Assembly: GCF_947258575.1 (NCBI RefSeq)
Contig: NZ_CAMYIV010000010.1
Coordinates: forward strand, 1 to 64,000
Source: an uncultured Alcanivorax sp.
GTDB taxonomy: Bacteria; Pseudomonadota; Gammaproteobacteria; Pseudomonadales; Alcanivoracaceae
Length of the DNA stretch: 64,000 nucleotides
Direction of reading: 5' to 3'
Below, in pieces: positions 16,164 through 24,728 of this stretch (the stretch's first letter is position 1; every line of letters starts with the position of its first letter). The notes beneath the pieces were generated by a model. It saw nothing but the letters and a program-made list of their open reading frames with translations. It was not told the origin of the DNA and searched no databases. The position numbers and the translations under genes were made by a program.

Positions 16164-17165
16164 TTAATCAGTAATCTCTCTTTCCCCCAGCCGTTCTCGA
16201 CCGTGGGGTGAATCCCAATCCAGCTCTGGCCCGATGGAAATAATCCCGTGGGGATTGATCGTCGGGTGGCTGCGAAAATAGTGGTGGCGGATATGCGCCA
16301 TATTCACTGTCTCCGCTACGCCGGGCAGCTGGTAAATTTCTTTCAGAAACCCGTTCAGGTTCGGGTAGTCCACGATCCGCTTGCGGTCACACTTGAAGTG
16401 GGTGACGTACACCGGATCAAAGCGCACCAGGGTAGTCCACAGCCGCAGATCCGCTTCGGTGAGCGTGTTACCCATCAGATAGCGCTGCTCGCCAAGACGT
16501 TGCTCGAGGGCATCCAGCTGCTCAAACAAGGTCACCACCGCTTCATCGTAGGCGTCCTGGCTGGTGGCAAAACCGGTCTTGTAGACGCCATTGTTTACGT
16601 CGTTGTAGACACGCTCGTTGATGGCATCAATCTCCGCCTGCAACACCTGCGGATAAAAATTGCCCGGCGCCGCACCCAGCGCATCAAAGCTGGTGTTGAG
16701 CATGCGGATAATTTCTGCGGACTCGTTACTGACAATGGTCTCGCGCTGCTTGTCCCACAACACTGGCACGGTGACGCGGCCGGTGTAGTTGTCATCCGCC
16801 TTCAGGTACAACTCATAGAGCTTGCTGAAACCATAGAGCGCATCGCCGCTGGCGCCGTCAAAGTCATCGCGCAGTTCCCAGCCGTTTTCCAGCATGTGCG
16901 GATGCACCACAGACACGCCAATGTGGTCCTGGAGACCTTTCAATGCCCGCACGATCAAGGTGCGGTGGGCCCAGGGACAGGCGTAGGACACATACAGGTG
17001 GTAACGACCGCTTTCTGCCTGAAAGCCACTGTCGCCACTGGGTCCGGCGCTGCCGTCGGCAGTCACCCAGTTGCGGAACTGGCTCTCGGAACGCTTGAAG
17101 CGCCCACCGGTGCTCTTGGTGTCGTACCACTTGTCCTGCCATTTGCCATCGACCAGCAGTCCCAT
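16164..17165 (-). CDS. yqjG: Glutathionyl-hydroquinone reductase (Xi-class GST)
   Basis: It reduces glutathionyl-hydroquinones to hydroquinones with release of glutathione, a rescue step in quinone and aromatic degradation. The 333-aa product shows the Xi-class pattern: an N-terminal extension with GRFKRSESQFRNWV, the catalytic cysteine in SYACPWAHRTLIVRAL (Cys63), and a C-terminal helical domain with GLxPxxDFDSPHGR-like tail (IISIGPELDWDSPHGRERLG). Full length for the family. It is co-oriented with the pirin and AzoR-like genes but separated by repeats. Confidence 0.93.
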   Translation of the reverse strand: MGLLVDGKWQDKWYDTKSTGGRFKRSESQFRNWVTADGSAGPSGDSGFQAESGRYHLYVSYACPWAHRTLIVRALKGLQDHIGVSVVHPHMLENGWELRDDFDGASGDALYGFSKLYELYLKADDNYTGRVTVPVLWDKQRETIVSNESAEIIRMLNTSFDALGAAPGNFYPQVLQAEIDAINERVYNDVNNGVYKTGFATSQDAYDEAVVTLFEQLDALEQRLGEQRYLMGNTLTEADLRLWTTLVRFDPVYVTHFKCDRKRIVDYPNLNGFLKEIYQLPGVAETVNMAHIRHHYFRSHPTINPHGIISIGPELDWDSPHGRERLGEREITD

Positions 17166-17198
17166 GATGTTCTCCCTGTTGCAGAATTAGCGTTTGAT

Positions 17199-17252
17199 CG
17201 CAGGAGCCAGGCCTGGGCATGGTTCGCCATGCAAGCATAGCTCCTACAAGCT
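17199..17252. repeat. Family B REP-like element
   Basis: CGCAGGAGCCAGGCC near 17199 and AGCTCCTACAAG near 17239 are its inverted ends, with GGTTCGCCATGCAAGC between. It lies between the hydroquinone reductase and the azoreductase gene and resembles the element at 7124. Confidence 0.7.
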
Positions 17253-17255
17253 GGA

Positions 17256-17843
17256 TCACTGCAGCGCTGCCCGCGCTTCGCTCATGGCCTTTTCTTTGCT
17301 CTCATCACCCATGTTAAGCCCTTCCGCATACACGAAAGACACATTGGTGATGCCGACAAAACCGAAGAACAGCCTGATGTACGGGGTTACCGTATCGTTT
17401 TCGGTACCGGCATACAGTCCACCACGGGCGGCCACTACGGTCACTGGCTTGTCGTTCAGCAACCCCTGGGGACCGTTCTCGGTGTAGCGGAAGGTGATAC
17501 CGGCCCGGGCCACGTGGTCGATCCAACTCTTCAGCTGGCTGGGAATGCCGAAGTTGTACATGGGCAGGCCCAGCACCACCTGATCCGCATCTTTCAGCTC
17601 TGTGATCAACGCCTGGGAAAAGTCTTCTACCGCCTGCTGATCATCCGTGCGCTGGTCTGCCGGCGTAAAGAAGGCACCGACACGTTCGCCGTCCAGATGT
17701 GGAATGGGATCGGCTGAGAGATCCCGAACAACCACGGTAGCTCCAGGGTGTTGCGCTTTCAGGCGCTCCACCTGCTCGTTGACCAGGGTGGAGGAATTGC
17801 CGTTGTCGCCGAAAACACTGCTCTTGATAACCAGAATATTCAT
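17256..17843 (-). CDS. azoR: FMN-dependent NADH:azoreductase/quinone reductase
   Basis: A 195-aa flavodoxin-like enzyme of the AzoR/AcpD family, which reduces quinones and azo bonds by two electrons using NADH and FMN. It has MNILVIKSSVFGDNGNSSTL at the N-terminus (FMN phosphate loop), the flavin contact PMYNFGIPSQLKSWIDHVAR and ARGG near 135. The start at 17843 is chosen because it begins at the family N-terminus; upstream sequence is intergenic. It is divergent from a LysR regulator 130 bp away, which is the likely controller of this gene. Confidence 0.92.
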   Translation of the reverse strand: MNILVIKSSVFGDNGNSSTLVNEQVERLKAQHPGATVVVRDLSADPIPHLDGERVGAFFTPADQRTDDQQAVEDFSQALITELKDADQVVLGLPMYNFGIPSQLKSWIDHVARAGITFRYTENGPQGLLNDKPVTVVAARGGLYAGTENDTVTPYIRLFFGFVGITNVSFVYAEGLNMGDESKEKAMSEARAALQ

Positions 17844-17973
17844 GACCCCAACTCCATATTGTGTCCGTGCCGGCTGGGTGAGCCGATGATTTGTTAACGA
17901 TGGGGCTATTGTGGATTCAGCAAATACGATATAAAACGGCACAAACTTGTACATTTAGCTCAGGAATTTCGAT

Positions 17974-18876
17974 ATGTCAGCCAAAATCAGCCTGGACCAG
18001 TGGCAAGCCCTGATTGCCGTAGTGGACGAGGGCGGTTACGCCAGCGCCGCGGAGGCGCTGGACAAGAGCCAGTCCGCCATCAGTTACGCGGTGCAGAAGA
18101 TCGAGACCGAACTGGGCGTACGTGCCTTTGCCTTGGAAGGCCGGCGGGCCAGGCTCACCGAGACCGGGCAGATGCTCTACCGTCAGGCCAAGGTGCTGGT
18201 GGAAGAGGCCAACCGCATCGAGAGCGCCGCCATTCAACTCAGCCAGGGCTGGGAACCTCTGGTACGCGTGGCCGCTGACGCTCTGTTCCCCCAGCATTGC
18301 ATGCTGTCGGCCCTGGATGCGTTTGCCCAGCACAGCCCGCTGACCCGGGTCGAGTACAGCGAGACCGTGCTGTCCGGCTCCGATGAGGCCCTGCTGCGCA
18401 AGGAGGCGGATGTGGTAATCGGCGGACGGGTACCGCCGGGGTTCTTCGGTGATCAGCTGATGCGGGTGCGTTTTGTGGCCGTGGCAGCGGCGGACCATCC
18501 GCTCAATCAGGCGGACAGCCTCACCCATGAGGATCTGCGCCAGCATCGGCAAATTGTCATTCGCGATTCCGGCAGCCGGCGCATCGATTCCGGCTGGCTG
18601 GGGGCCGAGCAACGCTGGACCGTGTCGCATCCTTCCACACGTATTGCCGCCATTCGCCGCGGACTGGGATTTGCCTGGGTGCCGGAATCAGAGATCGGCG
18701 ATGGTCTGGAAAGCGGCGCGCTAAAGGTGCTGCCACTGAAGGAGGGCGTTGAACGGTTGGTGGACCTGCATCTGATCTATGCGGACGGCCAATATGCCGG
18801 CCAGGCCGCCCGCTACCTGGGCGAACGGATCCGCGAAGCGGCTGCGATTCCCTGCCCGGGGGTGACGGTGTCGTAA
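17974..18876 (+). CDS. LysR family transcriptional regulator
   Basis: A 300-aa LTTR with an N-terminal helix-turn-helix (DQWQALIAVVDEGGYASAAE, then LDKSQSAISYAVQKIE) and a C-terminal periplasmic-binding-like effector domain. The divergent arrangement with the azoreductase gene is typical of an LTTR and its target, so it may respond to a quinone or other electrophile; the effector is not known. It closes with a short inverted repeat (GCGGGAGCAGCCGCTCC / GCTCCCGC) just after the stop. Confidence 0.9.
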   Translation: MSAKISLDQWQALIAVVDEGGYASAAEALDKSQSAISYAVQKIETELGVRAFALEGRRARLTETGQMLYRQAKVLVEEANRIESAAIQLSQGWEPLVRVAADALFPQHCMLSALDAFAQHSPLTRVEYSETVLSGSDEALLRKEADVVIGGRVPPGFFGDQLMRVRFVAVAAADHPLNQADSLTHEDLRQHRQIVIRDSGSRRIDSGWLGAEQRWTVSHPSTRIAAIRRGLGFAWVPESEIGDGLESGALKVLPLKEGVERLVDLHLIYADGQYAGQAARYLGERIREAAAIPCPGVTVS

Positions 18877-18898
18877 CACCGGTCACGCCATCATCTTT

Positions 18899-18928
18899 TG
18901 CGGGAGCAGCCGCTCCACTGCTCCCGCA
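18899..18928. terminator. Hairpin after the LysR gene
   Basis: TGCGGGAGCAG (18899-18909) and CTGCTCCCGCA (18918-18928) form an 11-bp stem with an 8-base loop, between the convergent LysR gene and the beta-repeat protein gene. No long T-tract follows, so it is either a bidirectional terminator or a minimal REP. Confidence 0.55.
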
Positions 18929-18946
18929 ATGTTGCGACCGGCATGG

Positions 18947-19654
18947 CTACTTATCCGGTTGCACCCGTGATTCCATGGGCCGGACCTTCAGATCCTGCAA
19001 TGGCAGTGTCAGGCGGGTGTCGGTAAGAATAATGGGCAGCGCCCGGTTATCGGGCACCACCCGGGCCTCGAATATATTGGTGATCGGTGCACTGACTTCC
19101 TTGTCAAGATTGATGGCCGTACGCAGAACGGTATCCACCGGCGGGTGGATGGTCTGGTTGAAACCCACCTGCACCGGGCCGTCGTAAACAAAGCGGATCT
19201 GGGTATCCACTGGCACTTTCAATGACACCGGCACCTCCAGCTTCAGGGGCAGCTCTCCTTCTATGGGCATGCGCGGCAGCCATTCGGAAATCAGTTTGGT
19301 GTCCCCTTGGATCGCCACCGTGGTCTCGATGGGAATGACATCCTCATACTCAATGGTCATGCGCAGGGGCACCATGGTATCCAGGGCCAGGTTAGCCTTG
19401 TAAGTGCCTTTCAATGGCAGTGGCAGGGCATCGTGCTTGAAGGGCACATCCACCTCCACACGACCTCGCAGGGTGATGGCCGCCTCTTCCTCGGCGCGCG
19501 TTTGCACGATCAGGTTTTCCGGTAGATGCAGCAGCGCATGCTGGTCCTGCAGACCGATACCGATAACAATGCGGGTGTAGAGCACAAACCCCAACACCAG
19601 CCCCACCACGATCACAGCCAGGGCCACCCAGCCCCACAGAATCCAGCGCCCCAT
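18947..19654 (-). CDS. Membrane-anchored beta-repeat protein, paralogue B
   Basis: A 235-aa protein with one N-terminal transmembrane helix (about 5-28) followed by a domain built from repeated short strands with V-P-(I/V/L) steps, for example VDVPFKHDALPLPLKG and LEVPVSLKVPVDTQ. It is clearly related in design to the preceding gene. No known domain is recognised. Its ATG overlaps the stop of that gene in a TGATG arrangement, so the two are translationally coupled. The topology suggests an inner-membrane anchor with a periplasmic, elongated beta structure. Confidence 0.8.
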   Translation of the reverse strand: MGRWILWGWVALAVIVVGLVLGFVLYTRIVIGIGLQDQHALLHLPENLIVQTRAEEEAAITLRGRVEVDVPFKHDALPLPLKGTYKANLALDTMVPLRMTIEYEDVIPIETTVAIQGDTKLISEWLPRMPIEGELPLKLEVPVSLKVPVDTQIRFVYDGPVQVGFNQTIHPPVDTVLRTAINLDKEVSAPITNIFEARVVPDNRALPIILTDTRLTLPLQDLKVRPMESRVQPDK

Positions 19655-20415
19655 CAGGGCTGCTCCTCATCCGCTGCCGTTATCTCAGCCTCGTCGCTCG
19701 CCGTAGCGTCATCACTGTCGCTGAAAGACAGTCCCACTTCTCGCAGCGGCAACTTCAAATCCATTTCCGCGATCAGTGCATCCGCCGGTTCCAGAATGGT
19801 GGCGCTAGCACGTAGCCTGGAGCGTACCGGCACCTGCATGGCGCTCTTCAGGGGAATCGATGTCTTGATATTCGCCTTCAGCGGTACCGACAGGTCTTCG
19901 AGAATGTCCACTTTCGCCGGAGCGTTGAATTGCAGTTTGACCAGCTGATCCACCGGCACATTCACATCAATGGGCACATCCGCTTTCACGGGTAACTCGC
20001 CCTTGATCGGCACAGTGATCCACTTACCCAGCACTCGGGCACGGACTTCACCGTCCACCGGAATAATCTGGTCCAGCTTGATAGTGTCTTTGAGCGGCAC
20101 ATTCATCTTGATCGGTACCGCATTATCGAAGCCCACCTGCACATCCAGGGTCTCCTTGACGGGTAGAGTCAGGGTCTGGTCGATCGGCACCGTGGTGTCG
20201 ATGACCGTGTCGATCAAGATGTCCAGGTCATCGAGAATATCGATACCCACAGACATGGGCTTGGGCACGACGACACTGGCTTGCTGATCGCGCAGCAACA
20301 ATTCTGCCCCCAGATTCTTCCACACCCACCAGGCCAGGTAGGCACCAACAGCAAGGGCAATGATCAACAGTACACCAGCACCGATCACAAATGATTTGCG
20401 AATGGTAATCTGCAT
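19654..20415 (-). CDS. Membrane-anchored beta-repeat protein, paralogue A
   Basis: A 253-aa protein with one transmembrane helix (about 8-32) and a long repetitive beta region with VPI/VPV/VPL every 8-14 residues (TVPIDQTLTLPVKETLDV, KADVPIDVNVPVDQLVKL), ending in an acidic tail (SDSDDATASDEAEITAADEE). It resembles the downstream gene, with which it overlaps by one base. No family assignment is possible by eye. It sits in a five-gene minus-strand cluster with DUF445 and may act in the envelope. Confidence 0.8.
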   Translation of the reverse strand: MQITIRKSFVIGAGVLLIIALAVGAYLAWWVWKNLGAELLLRDQQASVVVPKPMSVGIDILDDLDILIDTVIDTTVPIDQTLTLPVKETLDVQVGFDNAVPIKMNVPLKDTIKLDQIIPVDGEVRARVLGKWITVPIKGELPVKADVPIDVNVPVDQLVKLQFNAPAKVDILEDLSVPLKANIKTSIPLKSAMQVPVRSRLRASATILEPADALIAEMDLKLPLREVGLSFSDSDDATASDEAEITAADEEQP

Positions 20416-20418
20416 GGA

Positions 20419-20625
20419 TCAGCGCTCCGCCTGGCTATTATTGGAGGCCGGACCATCCTGCAAATGGCGCAACACTTCCTGTTTGATTTGCTGACGGATT
20501 TCCTCATCCACCGCCTGTTCCATACGCACGCGCAAACGACGTCGTGCCCGTCGCCATGACCACACCAGCCCAGCGCCAAAACACAGCGCACACAACAGGA
20601 CCCAGATCACCATTAACGTAGACAT
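20419..20625 (-). CDS. Small single-pass membrane protein
   Basis: A 68-aa protein with one N-terminal transmembrane helix (MSTLMVIWVLLCALCFGAG), a basic juxtamembrane run (WRRARRRLRVR) and a charged amphipathic tail (EQAVDEEIRQQIKQEVLRHL) likely to form a helix or coiled coil in the cytoplasm. It lies 3 bp upstream of paralogue A and 19 bp downstream of the DUF445 gene, so the four genes probably form one transcript. Function unknown. Confidence 0.75.
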   Translation of the reverse strand: MSTLMVIWVLLCALCFGAGLVWSWRRARRRLRVRMEQAVDEEIRQQIKQEVLRHLQDGPASNNSQAER

Positions 20626-20644
20626 GCACCACTCCCGGACAGCC

Positions 20645-21868
20645 TCAAGAGAACATCACCAGCAACTGGAACACACCGACCAGGAAACCAAGGAATGCCC
20701 CTACGGCAATCAGTATCCATTCATCCTGTTCGAAAGCCGGGCGCAACATGCTTTCAAACTCTTCCGGTTTGAGACTCTGCAAACGGGTGGAAAGCGTGTT
20801 CTCCAGATCCAGCGCATCGTTGGCATAGTTTTCAATATGCTTGAGCGTTTCCGGTAATCGGCTTACCAACTCCGACACGGCACATTCCTTCATGTCCCGA
20901 TAGTTTTGGGTACCCACGGCAAAGGTAACAAACGGCTTGGCAAAACTGGTCTGTTCATCCACCGCTTTCTGCACATGCTTGCCGATCATGGCAAACACCT
21001 TGTCGGAGTAAGGCCCCTTGAGAATGCCCTCAATAATATTGGCCGGGGTAAGCACATAGGAAGAGACAAGTCGACCGTAATCTCGGGCGACCTCATCCTG
21101 ACGCTTCATGAATAGACCCTGCACATTGAACGGGCCAAAACGCATCAACTCCTTGGGATTGAAAATCATCTGCAGGGCAATCCAGTTGGTTGCATAGCCC
21201 ACCGCCAGGCCGAAAACCGGCAACAACCAGGAGCCCTTGTAGAAAACCCAGGTAATCATCTGAAAGGTACCGAAAATGCCGCCAAAGTAGAGCCCGGAAC
21301 GACCGATGAACTTGAACTCCGCCGCGCCTACTTCCTGGAAAATACGGTTCAGTAGTGACTTGTCCTTGGTCAGATTGGTGATCACCATGTCCTCAAGATC
21401 ATACATCTGTGCGATGTTGACCTTGATTTGTTTCATAATGTCAGAGATCAGACTTGGGGCCTCTTTCTTGACACGTTTATAGACTTGCCTCTTCACCATT
21501 TCCGGCATGGATTCCCACAGGCCTGGCTCGTGCTGACCCATGATGGAATCCACCACGTCTTCGATCATATTGTTGAGTACCGGCTCCAGCTCACCGGCCA
21601 CCCTATCCGGATCAAGACGGTCAAAAATCTCTTCCTGGGTAATCAGGTGCGTAGTGATAGTGTCTACAGAGATCGCAGCCATCTTGGCAGCTCGGCGCGG
21701 GATGATACCCTGCCAGCCAAGAAGAGGGGGTTTGCCAAAAAACTCTACCGGATAGAACATCATCTTGATCGCAATCACATTGGTGGCATAACCCACCACG
21801 GCACTGATCAATGGCATGGATAAATACAGCCAGATGTTATCGGCAAACTCGTTGATATACGCTTCCAT
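20645..21868 (-). CDS. DUF445 family membrane protein
   Basis: A 407-aa protein of the DUF445 (YheB/YtxJ-like) family, function unknown. The domain is internally duplicated: GYATNVIAIKMMFYPVEFFG near residue 25 and GYATNWIALQMIFNPKEL near 220. It has hydrophobic segments at both halves and a final C-terminal helix (WILIAVGAFLGFLVGVFQLL). The intervening region is helical and charged. It heads the beta-repeat genes and follows the Abi-alpha-like gene with a 65-bp gap. Confidence 0.88.
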   Translation of the reverse strand: MEAYINEFADNIWLYLSMPLISAVVGYATNVIAIKMMFYPVEFFGKPPLLGWQGIIPRRAAKMAAISVDTITTHLITQEEIFDRLDPDRVAGELEPVLNNMIEDVVDSIMGQHEPGLWESMPEMVKRQVYKRVKKEAPSLISDIMKQIKVNIAQMYDLEDMVITNLTKDKSLLNRIFQEVGAAEFKFIGRSGLYFGGIFGTFQMITWVFYKGSWLLPVFGLAVGYATNWIALQMIFNPKELMRFGPFNVQGLFMKRQDEVARDYGRLVSSYVLTPANIIEGILKGPYSDKVFAMIGKHVQKAVDEQTSFAKPFVTFAVGTQNYRDMKECAVSELVSRLPETLKHIENYANDALDLENTLSTRLQSLKPEEFESMLRPAFEQDEWILIAVGAFLGFLVGVFQLLVMFS

Positions 21869-21933
21869 GTGGCCTCGCTTTTCGTTCTTTTTGAGGAGTC
21901 TCTAAATAACTCCTTACACTTCAGTACAGATTG

Positions 21934-22662
21934 TTATCCGGAGCAGGCCGCCCAGAATGCCTTGCCGAAAGCTGAAAGGTGTGCGGTTTCGCGAATAAAG
22001 ACTGGCCGAAGCCGGGATTCTTTGCGCATCCGTTCACAGGCGGAGCGGACCTCTGAACCATTCTCGATGGCTTCGTATTTTGCTGTCTGGGAACTGTCCT
22101 CCGGGCCGCCATCGAGCAGCCCGAGAGAAAATAAATGCGCAAGGTAATGGGGCACGGCATCCGCCAACATCACACCACTTTCATTACCCACCCGGCTCAG
22201 AAATGCCATCACCCGGTGCTCGCTGTTTTTGAAACGACCGCCGCGTGCCAGCAAATGACTGATGGCAATATCAGAACCGTCCGACATGGCAGTGAGTATC
22301 CTCACTTCGTCGGGGAGCAACTGGTTGATGATACGTCCATAAACCCTCGACGTGGCGCTGTCCGGGGTCTGCTCCAGAGACTGATCAGCCAGCGCGGCAA
22401 ACCGTGACTGCAAGGATTTATCGCGCCCTTCACCCTCACCGGATGATGCCTCCACCGGCCCTGGCAGGTAATGATGGTTGCCCATTCCGCCCAGGCGTAA
22501 CTGCAGATCCTCGAACAACACATCCTCGACAGCCCGCGCCTGGCTCAACACATAGCGGCCACCTGGAGCACGTGCCACAGCCTGTCGCATTTGCCGGACA
22601 AGACGCCCGGCCCAGGGTGTTGTGGCCGACTTTCTTTTCTGTATTTTTTTTTCCGCCAACAT
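21934..22662 (-). CDS. Abi-alpha-like (DUF4393) family protein
   Basis: A 242-aa cytoplasmic-looking protein with a basic N-terminus (KKIQKRKSATTPWAGR). The central segment RIINQLLPDEVRILTAMSDG is the hallmark of the Abi_alpha/DUF4393 family, and a later HYLAHLFSLGLLDGGPED resembles the winged-helix-like end of that family. Homologues are common in non-defence settings, so the name does not show an abortive-infection role. It is the first gene of the five-gene cluster and is divergent from the 22921 gene across a 258-bp gap. Confidence 0.7.
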   Translation of the reverse strand: MLAEKKIQKRKSATTPWAGRLVRQMRQAVARAPGGRYVLSQARAVEDVLFEDLQLRLGGMGNHHYLPGPVEASSGEGEGRDKSLQSRFAALADQSLEQTPDSATSRVYGRIINQLLPDEVRILTAMSDGSDIAISHLLARGGRFKNSEHRVMAFLSRVGNESGVMLADAVPHYLAHLFSLGLLDGGPEDSSQTAKYEAIENGSEVRSACERMRKESRLRPVFIRETAHLSAFGKAFWAACSG

Positions 22663-22920
22663 CGCCTCCGTGGCAGCCTCGACGTTGCGAAGCTATCGAT
22701 TCCGTCTTTTACAGGGTCATTAAGTATCACTGTTTAGGGGGGTCAACAATGCTGGCAAGAATGTCGATACAAAAATCCCACAGTCGCTTAATGTTATGTG
22801 TACTTTCTGTTTGCGCTCGTTTGATACAGTGCAATGACGGTGTTTTCCGGAATCGATTTTCAGCCGCCATTTTACGATTTCGGCACACCTCATAACGGCA
22901 CACCCCAAACAGGATCGATC

Positions 22921-23124
22921 ATGAATAACAAGGACGCCATTGAACGTATGCATCAGCGTGTAGGGTTTCTTTCCTACCTGCCGGAACCGGTTACCCGGGA
23001 TCTTGACCAGGCAGTGGATGACTATCTGGAAAGCGAAAAGGGTCGCCTGGAGAAAGCTATCGATAGCGGCATTCAGGCCTTGCCTTTGTGGCTGCGCAGC
23101 ATCGCCCGCAGCGCGCTTCGCTAA
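22921..23124 (+). CDS. Small helical protein upstream of the alpha-solenoid gene
   Basis: A 67-aa protein (MNNKDAIERMHQRVGFLSYL...) that is predicted helical and amphipathic, with a basic end (SIARSALR). It has no recognised domain. The start at 22921 is internal to a longer frame, chosen because the preceding residues look like untranslated leader. It lies 22 bp ahead of the alpha-solenoid gene, suggesting an operon. Function unknown. Confidence 0.65.
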   Translation: MNNKDAIERMHQRVGFLSYLPEPVTRDLDQAVDDYLESEKGRLEKAIDSGIQALPLWLRSIARSALR

Positions 23125-23146
23125 TCCCCGCACCAAGGATGCTCAC

Positions 23147-24595
23147 ATGAACGACCTGACTCCGAACCTGGAAATCCAGATTGAGCTGGAAAAGCTCGCC
23201 CAGTACCTGACCCTCGACGACACCACCTGGCAAGCCCTCGTCGATGCCAGCGCTGGCAACCTGCGCGAGTTGCGCGAACACATCGAAGAGGAGATGTACA
23301 ACCAACACCGCAAAGGGTTCCAGCACCTGGCAAGCTGGACTCGCTGGCTCTCCATCAAACAACTGGCGAAACTGGCTTATGCCATCGGCGCCAAAATGGC
23401 CGCCCGCCTGGTCGGCGAAATGGATCCCTACTTCGCGGTAAAAGTTGCCCGGCGGCTGACCCCGGATTTTCTCGGCGAAATCGCCGCCCAGGCAGACCCT
23501 CGCAAGATTCGTGAAATCATTCGGCGCCTGCCTGCGGAAGTGATCCGCGAAGTGGCACTGAAACAGATTCAGGAAAAACAGTTCCTGCTGCTGGGCCGTT
23601 TTGCCGATGCGCTTTCCGCCCCCTCCATTCGCGAAGTGGTCAACGCGGTAAAGGATGATGGCGCCCTGCTGACTATTGCCTTCTACATGGAAAATACCAC
23701 CCAGCTCAGCAATGTGATCCGCATGATTGATAACAGCCGACTGGCCAGCATCGTGCGGTCCGGTACCGAAAATGTGGATCTGTGGCCCAAGGCCATCTGG
23801 GTGATAGACCATGTGGAAGGGGAGCTAAAAAGCCGGTTGGGCAACATCATGGCCGAGCAAGACGAACGCACGCTGGACTCCCTGGTCGATGTGGCCCACC
23901 GCCAGCAATTGTGGGGTCCGGTACTGCGCGCGCTGTCCGTGATCAACCCCCGCTACCATCGCAAAATCGTCAACCTGCCTTCCCTGCGTAACAGCACCGT
24001 GATCACCGAACTGGTGAATGCCGCAGTCAGCAAGAATCTGCTGGAAGAGACCCTGCCCCTGGTCAAGGCCATGCAACGGGACTATCGGGAAGTGGTTGCC
24101 CATACCGCCCTGCGCCAGGGCGAAGAGGTAGCGGAAGCCGTGGTGCAGGCAGCCCATCAAAGCGGACAATGGGATCTGATTCTGGACCTGGCCCAATTCC
24201 TCGGTGACGAGGAACGCAACATGCTGGCAAGACTGCCAAGCACCCATAATACCTCTGTGATAGAAGCCCTGATGCGTAACGCGGCCAAGCTTGGCAAAAC
24301 CGACCTGCTGCTCGACTTTGCCCGCCGCTTTCACCGTGAAGGTCTGCAGACCGTGGTGGAAATCAGCCTGCGCGACGGCGGCGACCTGCTGCAAGCGTTC
24401 CTGGATGCCGCCCGTGATAGCCGCGACGGCTGGCACGCCATCGCCACCGCCGTCAGCGTGGTGGACGCACCGGACATGCTCCGCGACATCGGTCGCATCT
24501 ATCAGCGGCAGAACCCCCAGGACCAGCAGGCCTTCCGCGAGGCCGCCAACGAAACCGGCCTCTGGTCACGACTGGAGCAGGCCCTGCCGGCCTGA
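23147..24595 (+). CDS. Alpha-solenoid (HEAT-like repeat) protein, unknown function
   Basis: A 482-aa soluble protein made almost entirely of paired helices in repeats of about 43 residues, with a recurring pattern such as LVDVAHRQQLWGPVLRAL, VQAAHQSGQWDLILDLAQFL and LMRNAAKLGKTDLLLDFARR. The N-terminal third contains a stretch (KVARRLTPDFLGEIAAQADP, then IIRRLPAEVIREVAL) reminiscent of the MgtE N-domain superhelix. It probably acts as a protein-protein scaffold. The start at 23147 follows a coupled small gene. A hairpin terminator follows at 24634. Confidence 0.78.
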   Translation: MNDLTPNLEIQIELEKLAQYLTLDDTTWQALVDASAGNLRELREHIEEEMYNQHRKGFQHLASWTRWLSIKQLAKLAYAIGAKMAARLVGEMDPYFAVKVARRLTPDFLGEIAAQADPRKIREIIRRLPAEVIREVALKQIQEKQFLLLGRFADALSAPSIREVVNAVKDDGALLTIAFYMENTTQLSNVIRMIDNSRLASIVRSGTENVDLWPKAIWVIDHVEGELKSRLGNIMAEQDERTLDSLVDVAHRQQLWGPVLRALSVINPRYHRKIVNLPSLRNSTVITELVNAAVSKNLLEETLPLVKAMQRDYREVVAHTALRQGEEVAEAVVQAAHQSGQWDLILDLAQFLGDEERNMLARLPSTHNTSVIEALMRNAAKLGKTDLLLDFARRFHREGLQTVVEISLRDGGDLLQAFLDAARDSRDGWHAIATAVSVVDAPDMLRDIGRIYQRQNPQDQQAFREAANETGLWSRLEQALPA

Positions 24596-24633
24596 CCACT
24601 GAACCCTTCGCCCGCGAAACGGTCATACCTCAT

Positions 24634-24659
24634 AGCCCCGGCAAATCTCTGCCGGGGCT
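24634..24659 (+). terminator. Hairpin after the alpha-solenoid gene
   Basis: AGCCCCGGCA (24634-24643) pairs perfectly with TGCCGGGGCT (24650-24659) around a 6-base loop, followed by GATCTTTC. It lies 38 bp past the stop, consistent with an intrinsic terminator although the T-run is short. Confidence 0.7.
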
Positions 24660-24728
24660 GATCTTTCACGGTATCGTGCCGTTCCCCTGTGATACTGGGG
24701 GACATTCACCGCAACCGGGAGAAGAGCC

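Noticed and set aside
18947..24595. Reading the Abi-alpha/DUF445/solenoid locus as an anti-phage defence system
   Set aside because: Abi-alpha is only a family name, and no nuclease, toxin or sensor domain is visible in the neighbours. Envelope function is at least as likely.
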